From: Roseovarius gaetbuli
GTDB lineage: Bacteria; Pseudomonadota; Alphaproteobacteria; Rhodobacterales; Rhodobacteraceae
Length of the DNA stretch: 64,000 nucleotides
Direction: 5' to 3'
Assembly: GCF_900172365.1 (NCBI RefSeq)
Contig: NZ_FWFJ01000016.1
Coordinates: 1 to 64,000 of the forward strand
How positions within the stretch are numbered: position 1 is the first letter of the stretch; the number at the start of each line of letters is the position of its first letter. The position numbers and the translations under genes are program-made. Positions 55,039 to 63,976 of the stretch are shown here, one piece after another. The notes beneath the pieces are model-generated. The model saw only the letters and a program-made list of their open reading frames with translations, made no database searches and was not told the DNA's origin.

Positions 55039-55500
55039 ATGCCCGACACATCCGATATCGCCCCCGATTTCACCCTGCCGCGCGATGGCGGCGGCACCGT
55101 TACCCTGTCCGCGCTGCGCCCCAAGGCGGTGGTCCTGTTCTTTTATCCGCGCGACAACACCCCCGGCTGCACCAAAGAGGCCATCGCCTTTTCCGGCCTC
55201 AAGGACACCTTCGAGGCCGCTGGCGCCACTCTGCTCGGCATTTCCAAAGATAGCGTTGCCAGCCACGAAAAGTTCCGCGACAAACAAGCGCTTACTATGC
55301 CGCTCGTGTCCGACGCCGAGGCCGAAACCTGTGAAGCCTACGGCGTATGGAAGGAAAAAAGCATGTATGGCAAGACATTCTTTGGCATCGAGCGCTCGAC
55401 CTTCCTGATTGACGGCAAAGGGCGCATCGCGCGGGTCTGGCGCAAGGTCAAGGTGCCGGGCCACGCAGAAGAGGTGCTTGAAGCCGTGAAATCGCTGTGA
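55039..55500 (+). CDS. bcp: Peroxiredoxin, BCP/PrxQ type
   Basis: A 153-residue thiol peroxidase. The peroxidatic C44 lies in DNTPGCTKEAIAF. The resolving Cys five residues later in E. coli Bcp (C50) is replaced by Ile49, leaving C98 in EAETCEAYGVW as the only other candidate, so this enzyme may be 1-Cys or atypical. The family FYPRDNTPGCT and WRKVKVPGHAEEVLE motifs are present. It reduces H2O2 and organic peroxides in the cytoplasm. Its stop codon overlaps the GTG start of the next gene. Confidence 0.94.
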   Translation: MPDTSDIAPDFTLPRDGGGTVTLSALRPKAVVLFFYPRDNTPGCTKEAIAFSGLKDTFEAAGATLLGISKDSVASHEKFRDKQALTMPLVSDAEAETCEAYGVWKEKSMYGKTFFGIERSTFLIDGKGRIARVWRKVKVPGHAEEVLEAVKSL

Positions 55501-56324
55501 GCGTGCAAACCCTTTCGCAAATGGCCGTCGAGGTGCTGACCACCGCCGACGGCCGTGAAAAGGCCGCGTGCTCGCGGGCGCATGCCAAAACCTGGTTTAC
55601 CGCCCGCGCCGCCGGTCAGGACATTCCCCTGGGCAACACCGCCCCGCCGATGCAACCGGCCCGCCCTGCGCGCCCCGAGCTGCTTGATCCGCGCGATGTG
55701 CCGCGCCGCCGCCCCGGATCTGAAAAGGGCCGGATTGCCATGCTGCACGCCGTGGCGCATATCGAGCTCAACGCGGTTGATCTGCACTGGGACATCATTG
55801 CGCGCTACACCGACACCGAAATGCCGATTGGTTTTTACGACGACTGGGTCAAGTCCGCCGATGAAGAATCCAAACATTTCAATCTGATAAGCGACTGCCT
55901 TGAAGCGATGGGGAGCCATTATGGCGACCTGCCCGCCCATGCCGGCATGTGGCGCGCCGCCGAGGATACCGCCGATGATTTCATGGGCCGCCTCGCCGTG
56001 GTGCCGATGGTGCTTGAGGCGCGCGGCCTTGATGTGACCCCCGGCATGATCGCGCTGTTTACCAAGGCCGGAGACACCGCCGCCGTCGAGGCGATGCAGG
56101 TGATCTATGGCGAAGAGGTGGCGCATGTCGCCTTTGGCTCGAAGTGGTTTCACTTTCTGTGCGGGCGTCACAACCTTGACCCCAAGGACGTGTTTCACGA
56201 CCTGGTGCGACGCTATTTTCACGGCTTTCTCAAGCCCCCCTTCAACGAGGAAAAGCGCGCCGAGGCCGGAATACCCCCGGATTTCTATTGGCCCCTGACC
56301 GAAATACCCTCTCCAAAAGACTAG
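55497..56324 (+). CDS. DUF455 ferritin-like protein
   Basis: A 275-residue DUF455 protein with a ferritin-like helical di-iron fold. The metal-ligand pattern is visible in AHIELNAVDLHWD (E and H), ADEESKHFNLISDCL (E, E, H) and YGEEVAHVAFGSKWF (E, E, H). Members include tRNA-modifying MiaE-like enzymes, but function of this group is not settled. The GTG start at 55497 overlaps the bcp stop codon, so the two are coupled; co-expression with a peroxidase hints at redox stress. Confidence 0.85.
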   Translation: MSVQTLSQMAVEVLTTADGREKAACSRAHAKTWFTARAAGQDIPLGNTAPPMQPARPARPELLDPRDVPRRRPGSEKGRIAMLHAVAHIELNAVDLHWDIIARYTDTEMPIGFYDDWVKSADEESKHFNLISDCLEAMGSHYGDLPAHAGMWRAAEDTADDFMGRLAVVPMVLEARGLDVTPGMIALFTKAGDTAAVEAMQVIYGEEVAHVAFGSKWFHFLCGRHNLDPKDVFHDLVRRYFHGFLKPPFNEEKRAEAGIPPDFYWPLTEIPSPKD

Positions 56325-56501
56325 CCAAGCCCTTGGATATCGGCGGTTTTTCGCCACTAAAGCGAGAAACAGCCCAAAATACCCCCTCATTTGGTCAAAA
56401 TTCTTGCCCAAACGTTAAGCACTGGCTAAGCACTCTGGAGGACGCCGGGATCACAAAAAGAGCGTCAGCCGTTGCGAAGGGTTAGATAGGGACGAGACCG
56501 C

Positions 56502-57821
56502 GTGAGAACACGACTAGCGATCAAAATGGACGCCATATTAGAGCGCTACTTTCCCGAACGTCGGGTCTTTTTGCGTTCCGACACCGACACTCGGTTCATC
56601 CGGCTGCGCCCCGCCACTCAGCTGATTGCCTTCTCGGGCGCCGCGGCGATCGTCGCCTGGGCGATCATCACCACCTCGATCCTGTTGATGGACAGCATCG
56701 GCGCCGGCAATTTCCGCGAACAGGCCAAGCGCGATCAGCGCACCTATGAAAACCGTCTGAATTCCCTGTCGCATGAACGCGACAAACGCGCCGAAGAGGC
56801 GATTGCCGCCCAGGAGCGCTTTAGTTCCGCTCTCTCGCAGATTTCGGTGATGCAATCGGAATTGCTTGCCTCAGAGATCCGCCGCCGCGAGCTTGAAACC
56901 GGGATCGAAGTGATCCAGACCACCCTGCGCCGCACCATGACCGAACGCGAAACCGCGCGTGAAGAGAGCGTCGCCCTGGCGCTCGCCCTCGAAGAAGACG
57001 GGGCATCGGACGGCACAGCCAGCGGCAACTCGTCCAGCGACGACACGCTGAATTTCCTCACCGCCGCGCTTCAGGACGCCGCCCAGCAACGCGATGACAC
57101 CATCGCCAACGCCCAGGATGCCCTGATCCACGCCGATGAGATGGCCCATCAAATCCGTTTGATGCAGGACCAGAATGAACAGATCTTCAGCCAGCTTGAA
57201 GACGCGATGACAATCTCGGTCAAGCCGCTCGACAAGATGTTCCGCGACGCAGGCCTGAGCACCGACAGCCTGATTGAAACCGTGCGCCGGGGTCATTCCG
57301 GCCAGGGCGGCCCGCTGACGCCGCTGTCGTTTTCCACCCGAGGCGAGGCCCCCTCGCCCGATGCCGAGCGCGCCAATCGTATCCTGGGTGAAATGGACCG
57401 GCTGAACCTCTACCGGATTGCCGCCCAAAAAGCGCCCTTCTCGATCCCGGTCAAGAACGCCTTCCGCTATACATCCGGCTATGGCATGCGGTGGGGCCGG
57501 ATGCATCAGGGCACCGATTTCGCCGCCGCCCATGGCACACCGATCTATTCAACCGCCGATGGCGTCGTCATTCATGCCGGCTGGCTCTCGGGATATGGCC
57601 GCTTGGTCAAGATCCAGCACGAGTTCGGTATTGAGACCCGTTATGCCCATATGTCGAAAATTCGCGTTGAGGTCGGGCAAAGAGTCTCGCGCGGACAACA
57701 GATTGGTGATATGGGGAACTCTGGACGTTCAACGGGCACGCATCTACACTATGAAATCCGCGTCGGCGGCAAGCCCGTCAACCCCATGATATATATCAAG
57801 GCTGCAAACAATGTTTTCTAA
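56502..57821 (+). CDS. M23-family peptidoglycan peptidase, LmdC-like
   Basis: A 439-residue protein. Residues about 45-68 form one membrane helix, 70-135 a coiled coil, and about 330-430 an M23 LytM endopeptidase with the zinc ligands H335/D339 (HQGTDFAAAHG), His in RYAHMS and H414-x-H416 (THLHYEI). It cleaves peptide cross-links of peptidoglycan. The last 11 nt overlap the bactofilin gene, so the two are co-expressed. In Asticcacaulis and Hyphomonas a similar M23-bactofilin pair shapes stalks or buds. GTG 56502 is the start, with GGGACGAG upstream; ATG 56526 is an alternative. Confidence 0.88.
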   Translation: MRTRLAIKMDAILERYFPERRVFLRSDTDTRFIRLRPATQLIAFSGAAAIVAWAIITTSILLMDSIGAGNFREQAKRDQRTYENRLNSLSHERDKRAEEAIAAQERFSSALSQISVMQSELLASEIRRRELETGIEVIQTTLRRTMTERETAREESVALALALEEDGASDGTASGNSSSDDTLNFLTAALQDAAQQRDDTIANAQDALIHADEMAHQIRLMQDQNEQIFSQLEDAMTISVKPLDKMFRDAGLSTDSLIETVRRGHSGQGGPLTPLSFSTRGEAPSPDAERANRILGEMDRLNLYRIAAQKAPFSIPVKNAFRYTSGYGMRWGRMHQGTDFAAAHGTPIYSTADGVVIHAGWLSGYGRLVKIQHEFGIETRYAHMSKIRVEVGQRVSRGQQIGDMGNSGRSTGTHLHYEIRVGGKPVNPMIYIKAANNVF

Positions 57822-58350
57822 GAGCAAAATCAACGAACCCGCGCAAAAGCCGACCGAGGCAAAAACGACCCCGACGGAAAACCGTCTCGATGCCGCACGC
57901 CCCGACACCTCGGGCGTATCAAGCACGGAATTCAAGGCCTCGGCCCCCAAGGCCAAACCGCCTGCTTCGGTGCTCTCGTCGGATCTGCATGTGACGGGCA
58001 ACCTCAAGACCACCGGTGACATTCAGGTTGAAGGCACAATCGAGGGTGACATTCGCGCCCATCTTCTGACCATCGGCGAAGGCGCCACCGTCAAGGGCGA
58101 AGTCATCGCCGATGACGTGGTGATCAATGGCCGCATCGTGGGTCGCGTGCGCGGCCTCAAGGTGCGCCTGACCTCAACGGCGCGGGTTGAAGGCGACATC
58201 ATCCACAAAACCATCGCCATCGAATCCGGCGCTCATTTTGAGGGTTCGGTTCAGCGTCAGGATGACCCGCTCAGCGGCAAATCCAACACGCCCAAGCCGG
58301 TCGCCGCAAGCAGCGCGCCCCCGGCATCGGGCGCCGCCAAACCGGCCTAA
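57811..58350 (+). CDS. Bactofilin
   Basis: A 179-residue polymer-forming protein. The DUF583 beta-helix (about 55-155) has the repeating pattern GDIQVEGTIEGDIRAHLLTIGEGATVKGEVIADDVVINGRIVGRVRG (listed in parts), flanked by a charged N-terminal tail and a Pro/Ala C-terminal tail. Bactofilins form cytoskeletal filaments at the membrane and recruit cell-wall enzymes. It overlaps the M23 peptidase gene by 11 nt, which is the typical pairing. Followed by a strong bidirectional terminator. Confidence 0.94.
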   Translation: MFSKSKINEPAQKPTEAKTTPTENRLDAARPDTSGVSSTEFKASAPKAKPPASVLSSDLHVTGNLKTTGDIQVEGTIEGDIRAHLLTIGEGATVKGEVIADDVVINGRIVGRVRGLKVRLTSTARVEGDIIHKTIAIESGAHFEGSVQRQDDPLSGKSNTPKPVAASSAPPASGAAKPA

Positions 58351-58377
58351 GCCGAAGCGCCGACGAAACCTTATCGC

Positions 58378-58413
58378 AAAAGGCGCCCTGCCCTGCGGCA
58401 GCGGCGCCTTTTT
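58378..58413. terminator. Bidirectional intrinsic terminator
   Basis: AAAGGCGCC (58379-58387) pairs with GGCGCCTTT (58403-58411), with an inner CTGC/GCAG stem. T-runs flank both sides (TTTTT on plus, TTTT on minus), so it can end both the bactofilin transcript and the convergent HNH transcript. Confidence 0.88.
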
Positions 58414-58420
58414 CACATCC

Positions 58421-58442
58421 GTAGGGTGGGTGAAACCCACGC
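58421..58442. repeat. 22-bp palindromic dispersed repeat, copy 2
   Basis: GTAGGGTGGGTGAAACCCAC followed by GC is identical to the reverse complement of 7101-7122. It lies between the bidirectional terminator and the HNH stop codon. Confidence 0.7.
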
Positions 58443-58446
58443 CCCT

Positions 58447-59031
58447 CTAGGCATCAAGCTCTGCGTCCCAATACAGGAAATCCATCCAGCTTTCATGCAG
58501 GTGATTGGGCGGAAACTTACGCCCCATGTTGCGAAGCTGTTCCGCCTCGGGCGGGCGCGGCGCCTTGCGCAGGCTCATCCCCGCTTGCCGGAGGCTCTTG
58601 GAGCCCTTGCTCAGGTTGCAGGGGCTACAGGCCGCGACCACGTTTTCCCAGCTGGTCACCCCGCCACTGGCGCGCGGCACGACATGATCAAAGGTCAACT
58701 CGCCCTTCGCACCGCAATACTGACAGCGAAATTCATCCCGTAGGAATAAATTAAAGCGCGTGAAGGCCACGCGCTTTTGAGGTTTTACATAGTCTTTCAA
58801 CACGATGACGGAAGGTATCCGTATTTTCATGCTCGGGCTTCTGACGCAGTGATCATACTCCGCCACGATATCGACCCGGTCAAGCCAGGCCGCTTTGACC
58901 GCCTCCTGCCAAGTCCAGAGCGATAGCGGATAATAGGATAATGGCCGGTAATCGGCATTCAGGACAAGCGCCGGATACCTCCGGAGCGCGGCCGGTTCTC
59001 TTACAAATTCCGTTCTGAAATCGCCGTCCAT
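58447..59031 (-). CDS. HNH endonuclease-fold protein
   Basis: A 194-residue protein of the alphaproteobacterial HNH group. The zinc and catalytic features are CQYCGAKGELTFDHVVPRA (Cys-x2-Cys, then DH) and CSPCNLSKGSKSLRQAGM (Cys-x2-Cys, N). The N-terminal part reads LVLNADYRPLSYYPLSLWTWQEAVKAAW, typical of this conserved group. Such proteins are core genes rather than homing endonucleases; a nuclease role in DNA repair is plausible but unproven. Convergent with bactofilin; the shared terminator lies between. Confidence 0.88.
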   Translation of the reverse strand: MDGDFRTEFVREPAALRRYPALVLNADYRPLSYYPLSLWTWQEAVKAAWLDRVDIVAEYDHCVRSPSMKIRIPSVIVLKDYVKPQKRVAFTRFNLFLRDEFRCQYCGAKGELTFDHVVPRASGGVTSWENVVAACSPCNLSKGSKSLRQAGMSLRKAPRPPEAEQLRNMGRKFPPNHLHESWMDFLYWDAELDA

Positions 59032-59206
59032 CTGACTGACTTCCCCTCACCCGGATCGCGGTTGCAACAGGTCCAAGGGCGGGCGCCCCCGCACCTTCTT
59101 AATATTTACTATATATCGCGTTTAAAAACTGGCAAGTGCGATATGTAGCGCTCTATTTTGACTTATACATAGCCGCAGGGCGCAACGCCTTTGTGACAGA
59201 TCGCTC

Positions 59207-61027
59207 TTAGGCCGCGACCTCATCCTGTTCGCGCGCCTGACGCTGCCAGAGGCCGGCATACCGCCCCTGACGCGCCAAAAGCTCGGCGTGGCTGCCCTCT
59301 TCGACCACTTGGCCCTCTTCCAGAACGACAATCCTGTCAGCATCGGCGATGGTCGAGAGGCGGTGCGCGATGGTGATCACCGTGCGCCCCTCGGCGGCCT
59401 TGGCAAGCGCGCCCTGAATGTCACGCTCGGTCTGCGTATCAAGCGCGCTTGTCGCCTCGTCCAGCAACAGGATCGGCGGGTTTTTAAGCAGGGTGCGCGC
59501 AATCCCGACACGCTGTTTTTCGCCCCCCGAAAGCTTGAGCCCGCGCTCGCCGACCGTGGTCTCATAGCCATCCGGCAGGCTTACGATGAAATCGTGGATC
59601 TGCGCGGCGCGCGCCGCCTCTTCAATCTCGGCCTGGGAAGCGCCGTCGCGCCCATAGCCGATGTTATAGCCGACCGTGTCGTTGAACAGCACCGTATCCT
59701 GCGGCACGACGCCGATCATCGCATGCAGGCTCTCTTGCGTCACGTCGCGCACGTCCTGGCCATCAATCAAAACCGCCCCAGATTGCACGTCATAGAAGCG
59801 AAACAACAGCCGCCCGATGGTCGATTTCCCCGAGCCCGACGGGCCGACCACAGCCACCGTTTGACCGGCGGGCACATCGAGGGTAACGCCTTTCAAGATC
59901 GGCCGTTTGCTGTCATATCCAAAGTCCACGGCCTCAAGTCGCACCGATGCGCCTTTCACTTTTAGAACATGGGCGTCCTTTTTATCCTCAACATCTGGCG
60001 GTTGCTCTAGCAATTCGAACATTTCCCCCATATCGACCAGGGACTGCCTGATCTCGCGATAGACCGTGCCCAGAAAATTGAGAGGCATGGTTATCTGGAT
60101 CATATAGGCGTTGACCATGACGAAATCGCCCACGGTCATGGCCCCGCTCTGCACGCCGAGCGCCGCCATCACCATGACCGCGACTAGCCCTCCGGTGATC
60201 AGAAAAGATTGGCCGAAATTCAGGAAGGCCAGCGAATAGGAGGTCTGCAACGCCGCCCGCTCATACCCGGCCATCGCCGCATCATAGCGCATCGCCTCGC
60301 GTCCCTCGGCCCCGAAATACTTGACCGTCTCAAAATTCAAAAGACTATCGACTGCCTTTTGATTGGCGTCGGTGTCCTGATCGTTCATCTCTTTGCGCAA
60401 GCGCACGCGCCATTCCGTGACCTTGAAGGTAAAGGCCACATAGGCCGCAATCACGCCCATCACCACGGCCAGATACCAGATGTCGAACAACACCCAGAGG
60501 ATGATGCCGATCATCAGCAGCTCAAGCACCAGCGGGCCGATGGAAAACAGCAGAAACCGCAACAGGAATTCAACGCCTTTGACGCCCCGCTCGATAATCC
60601 GGCTAAGCCCGCCGGTCTTGCGTGTGATATGATAGCGCATCGACATCGCATGGATATGGCGAAACGTCGTAAGCGCAAGCGAGCGCAGGGCCCGCTGTGC
60701 AACGCGCGCAAAGATCACGTCGCGCAATTGCTGAAAGCCGACATTCATAAGCCGCGCCACGCCGTAAGCCACGGTAAGCCCCACCGCCCCCGCGCCAAGC
60801 ATCCAGGCCGCCGACTGGCCCTCACCGGCCAGAGCATCCACCGCCGCCTTGTAGAAAAACGGCGTGCCGACCGCGACGAATTTGGCCACGAAAAGCGCGA
60901 TGACCGCCAGCACGACGCGATGCTTGACCCAAGGCTGATCGGCGGGCCAGAGGTATGGGGCCACGCGCCGAATAGTGCGCCAGCCGTTTTTGGGCATTTC
61001 AGAAGTTGTCACCTGGGCGTGGCGCAT
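59207..61027 (-). CDS. Atm1-type ABC exporter (ATP-binding plus permease)
   Basis: A 606-residue half-transporter: six membrane helices (about 20-320) then an ABC ATPase (about 350-590) with Walker A GPSGSGKSTIGRL, signature LSGGEKQRVGIARTLLK and Walker B ILLLDEATSALD. The N-terminus (YLWPADQPWVKHRVVLAVIALFVAKFVAVG) matches the Atm1/HMT1 group, which exports a glutathione-linked sulfur or metal species for Fe-S and metal homeostasis. ATG 61027 follows AAAAGG; a TTG at 61033 is less likely. Likely co-transcribed with the LysM gene located 65 bp upstream. Confidence 0.92.
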   Translation of the reverse strand: MRHAQVTTSEMPKNGWRTIRRVAPYLWPADQPWVKHRVVLAVIALFVAKFVAVGTPFFYKAAVDALAGEGQSAAWMLGAGAVGLTVAYGVARLMNVGFQQLRDVIFARVAQRALRSLALTTFRHIHAMSMRYHITRKTGGLSRIIERGVKGVEFLLRFLLFSIGPLVLELLMIGIILWVLFDIWYLAVVMGVIAAYVAFTFKVTEWRVRLRKEMNDQDTDANQKAVDSLLNFETVKYFGAEGREAMRYDAAMAGYERAALQTSYSLAFLNFGQSFLITGGLVAVMVMAALGVQSGAMTVGDFVMVNAYMIQITMPLNFLGTVYREIRQSLVDMGEMFELLEQPPDVEDKKDAHVLKVKGASVRLEAVDFGYDSKRPILKGVTLDVPAGQTVAVVGPSGSGKSTIGRLLFRFYDVQSGAVLIDGQDVRDVTQESLHAMIGVVPQDTVLFNDTVGYNIGYGRDGASQAEIEEAARAAQIHDFIVSLPDGYETTVGERGLKLSGGEKQRVGIARTLLKNPPILLLDEATSALDTQTERDIQGALAKAAEGRTVITIAHRLSTIADADRIVVLEEGQVVEEGSHAELLARQGRYAGLWQRQAREQDEVAA

Positions 61028-61092
61028 GGGCAAGCCTTTTCAATCACTTGCCCCACACATAGGCCGCGCCCCGGTCAATTGCCAGCCCCACC

Positions 61093-62346
61093 CTATTGCG
61101 GAAGGGCAAACACCTGGCCGGGATAGATCAGATCGGGGTCGCGGATCCGGTCGCGGTTGGCCTCGAAAACCCGCACATACATGACGCCATCGCCATAAGC
61201 CTCACGCGAAATCGCCCAAAGGGTCGAACCCGGCTGAACCGTGACGGCGCGCACGCGGGCGGATGGATTGGCATCGTCCTGCGCCAGCAAGACCGCCTGA
61301 TCTTCGCGCTTGAAGGGCGTTTCGACACGCGACACGACGGCGCCCTCGGGGCTTACCTCATCGACGCGCAGGGTATAGACCCCGGTATCGACCTCTGGAA
61401 GTTCGCTGTTCCAATTGCCATCCGCCGCCACAGGCGAGGTGGTGACAGGCGTGTTATCAAGATAAATTCGCACGAAACCGCTGCCCTCGGCACGCCCCGA
61501 AAGCTCTACCTCGCCGTCATCGGAATAGGTGATCGCATCAAGCGCAACGCTGGACATGACCTCGGGCGCATCGGTGTCGGACGTCGGCGCCTGAAGCACC
61601 CGAACGCCGGCCTCATCAGCCAGAAGAACAGTCTGCGACACGGCCGGAAGCGCGGACACGGCGGCGGCACTGACTGTTTCAGCGGCCCCCTCGGCCATCT
61701 CCACCACAGGTTTTGCGGGTTCTGTCGGCTCTGGCTTAGCCTCGGCGGTTTGTGTCCCCTCGGCCTCTGTCGCATCGGGTGTCGGCACCGGCTCGGATTG
61801 GGCCGCTTCAACCGCAGGCTCGGGCTTCGGCGCAGCGGCGACGACACGCGGGGTGGGCGCGATGATGATCTCATCGACCGAGGCCAGCGTCTGACCGCCG
61901 TCGCCCGACGCCATGCTCAGCGACAGGATACGCGGTTGATCGCTGGTCGGAAGATCAAGGAACTGCACGAATTTCCCTGCGTTATCAGGGGCCACGCTGG
62001 CAATCGCGATGCCATCCAGCAGGATCGAGATCATCCAGCCCGGCGTGCCTTGTCCGGCGACAAGCATCTGCCCGTCGGGGTCAAGCCGGAAGGTGTCAAC
62101 CGAGGGCGGATCGGGCATCGCGGGGGCGGGTGTCACCTCTGCCGTGACCGGCGCGCTTGGCGTCTCCGCCGTGTCGGGGTCTTGCAAAACCGGCTGGGGC
62201 TCGACCATGACGGTCTTCTCTGGGCCGGGCGGCGTTTCGGGATCAAACAAACCGCCGAAATACATCGCAAGACCGGCAAATCCGATGACCACGGCCCCCG
62301 CTGCGCCAAGCGCGGGTCCAGTTCCTAAACCGGCGAACTTGCTCAT
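61093..62346 (-). CDS. Membrane-anchored LysM protein with Ig-like repeats
   Basis: A 417-residue protein with an N-terminal membrane helix (about 12-30), an Ala/Pro/Glu-rich linker, Ig/cadherin-like segments (about 65-130 and 265-345) and a C-terminal LysM domain (about 367-416, VQPGSTLWAISREAYGDG... DLIYPGQVFALP). LysM binds peptidoglycan, so this is a cell-envelope protein. A low-complexity stretch of Ala, Thr, Pro and Glu (about 150-210) separates the parts. This LysM family is common in Rhodobacterales; it often sits upstream of the Atm1-type exporter. Function unproven. Confidence 0.82.
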   Translation of the reverse strand: MSKFAGLGTGPALGAAGAVVIGFAGLAMYFGGLFDPETPPGPEKTVMVEPQPVLQDPDTAETPSAPVTAEVTPAPAMPDPPSVDTFRLDPDGQMLVAGQGTPGWMISILLDGIAIASVAPDNAGKFVQFLDLPTSDQPRILSLSMASGDGGQTLASVDEIIIAPTPRVVAAAPKPEPAVEAAQSEPVPTPDATEAEGTQTAEAKPEPTEPAKPVVEMAEGAAETVSAAAVSALPAVSQTVLLADEAGVRVLQAPTSDTDAPEVMSSVALDAITYSDDGEVELSGRAEGSGFVRIYLDNTPVTTSPVAADGNWNSELPEVDTGVYTLRVDEVSPEGAVVSRVETPFKREDQAVLLAQDDANPSARVRAVTVQPGSTLWAISREAYGDGVMYVRVFEANRDRIRDPDLIYPGQVFALPQ

Positions 62347-62444
62347 GTTTTTCCTTCCGTCCCCAACACGGTGCCCTGTTGCCGCACAATAGCAACAAGG
62401 CTATCACGGGTCAAAGCAACCATTTCTCAGCTTGGAGTGATTTC

Positions 62445-62996
62445 ATGACAGTCCTGTCCGTCTGTGTCTTTTGCGGCGCACGTCCCGGCAAGAACCCACG
62501 GTTTGGCGAAGACGCGACCGCCATGGGCGAGATGTTGGCAGACAACGGCTGGCGGTTGGTCTATGGCGCGGGCGATGTCGGGCTGATGGGGGCGACCGCG
62601 CGCGCCGCTCAGGGCGCGGGTGGTGACACCTTCGGCGTGATCCCCAAACACCTGATGAGCCTTGAGGTCGGCAAAAAGGACCTGACCCGCTTCGTGGTGA
62701 CCGAAAACATGCACGAACGCAAAAAGGTCATGTACATGAACTCGGATGCGATCGTGGTTCTGCCCGGTGGCGCCGGATCGCTTGACGAGTTTTTCGAGGT
62801 TTTGACATGGCGCCAGCTTGGCCTGCATGCAAAGCCGATTTTCCTTTTGAATACAGAGGGCTATTGGGCGCCCTTGATCAAACTTATGGATCACGTGATT
62901 GAGCAGGGCTTTGCCGATGCGTCTCTTAAGGACTTCATGCAGACCGTTGATAATGTTCAGGATTTGATGATCGCACTGCGCGCCGCCCTGTCCTGA
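62445..62996 (+). CDS. LOG-family Rossmann-fold protein (TIGR00730)
   Basis: A 183-residue protein of the LOG family, phosphoribohydrolases that release cytokinin-like bases from nucleoside monophosphates. The family motif PGGxGTxxE appears as PGGAGSLDE (107-115) with Ser in place of Thr, and GAGDVGLMGATARAAQGAGG (41-60) with MHERKKVM supplies the nucleotide site. The bacterial role is usually AMP or cytokinin-nucleotide cleavage; substrate here is unverified. ATG 62445 follows GGAG. Its last 40 nt overlap the convergent rarD gene. Confidence 0.9.
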   Translation: MTVLSVCVFCGARPGKNPRFGEDATAMGEMLADNGWRLVYGAGDVGLMGATARAAQGAGGDTFGVIPKHLMSLEVGKKDLTRFVVTENMHERKKVMYMNSDAIVVLPGGAGSLDEFFEVLTWRQLGLHAKPIFLLNTEGYWAPLIKLMDHVIEQGFADASLKDFMQTVDNVQDLMIALRAALS

Positions 62997-63853
62997 CGCA
63001 GGGATGCGGTGGTATAGATCGCAAGCGCCGTCCAGATCATCGCAAAGGCAATGGCGTGCCAAAAGCTGAAGGCCTCGCGAAAGATCAGCGTCGCCACCAG
63101 GAATTGCAGGCTGGGATTGAGGTATTGCACCAATCCCACCGTCGCCAGCCGGATGCGCTTGGTCGCATAGCTGAACATGACCAGCGGGACCGCCGTCAGC
63201 GGGCCGGAAAACGCCAGCAACGCACTATCACGCCAAGAGGTGCCGAAGGCGCCATGCCCGTCCGAGTGAAACCAACACAGAACCGCCAAGGCAATCGGTG
63301 ACAATAGCAGGACCTCGGCGGTGACCGACACCACCGGACCGACAGGAAGCCCTTTCTTTACAAGGCCATAAAGCCCGAATGACGAGGCTAGGATAAACGC
63401 GATCCATGGCGCCACGCCAAGACCAATGGTCAGCGTCACCACCGCCGTGACCGCAAGCGAGACCGCCACCATCTGGGCCCGGCCAAGGCGCTCGCCAAAG
63501 GCCACTGCGCCCAAAAGAACCGCCACCAGCGGGAAGATGTAATAGCCAAGCGAGGCCTCGACCGCGCGCCCGACCTGGATCGAGGTGATGAACACGAACC
63601 AGTTGGTCGAGATCATCAGCGCCGCAAAGCCGATCAGCAGGATCGAGCGGCGCACCCGAATCGTTTGAAACAAAACGGAAATCCGCCCCTGCAGCAAAAG
63701 GATCAGCGCGAAGAAGACACAGGACCAAAGCGTGCGATGCGCAAGGATCTCAATCGGCGGGATATGCGCCAACAGCTTGTAATAGATCCCCGAAAGCCCC
63801 CAGACCGTGCAGGTAGCGACCATCGCGATGATGCCTTTTGTCTCGTCGCGCAT
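62957..63853 (-). CDS. rarD: EamA-family transporter RarD
   Basis: A 298-residue membrane protein with ten helices in two EamA repeats. The RarD signature is seen at the N-terminus (GIIAMVATCTVWGLSGIYYKLLAHIPPIEILAHR) and mid-protein (TNWFVFITSIQVGRAVEASLGYYIFPL); both are given here in short parts only as recognised stretches. RarD proteins are drug/metabolite transporters related to chloramphenicol sensitivity; real substrates are unknown. It overlaps the 3' end of the LOG gene by 40 nt. ATG 63853. Confidence 0.9.
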   Translation of the reverse strand: MRDETKGIIAMVATCTVWGLSGIYYKLLAHIPPIEILAHRTLWSCVFFALILLLQGRISVLFQTIRVRRSILLIGFAALMISTNWFVFITSIQVGRAVEASLGYYIFPLVAVLLGAVAFGERLGRAQMVAVSLAVTAVVTLTIGLGVAPWIAFILASSFGLYGLVKKGLPVGPVVSVTAEVLLLSPIALAVLCWFHSDGHGAFGTSWRDSALLAFSGPLTAVPLVMFSYATKRIRLATVGLVQYLNPSLQFLVATLIFREAFSFWHAIAFAMIWTALAIYTTASLRQDRAARSAIIKS

Positions 63854-63944
63854 TGGGGCTCCTGTCGGGGGTGTGGGCTATCAAAGTGCTGCCTGATCCG
63901 CCGCGTCAAGGCAAGGCGATAGTGCCAATTTCACCGCGTGGCAC

Positions 63945-63976
63945 AAAAAGCCCCGCTGACGCGCGCCAGCGGGGCT
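63945..63976 (-). terminator. Intrinsic terminator of a gene beyond the right edge
   Basis: AGCCCCGCTG (63949-63958) pairs with CAGCGGGGCT (63967-63976) and on the minus strand is followed by TTTTTG. It should end a minus-strand gene that begins outside the window. No coding sequence is visible between it and rarD. Confidence 0.8.

Noticed and set aside
61096-62328. Gly/Arg-rich open frame opposite the LysM gene
   Set aside because: Composition follows from the complementary strand; the LysM domain on the minus strand is clear.
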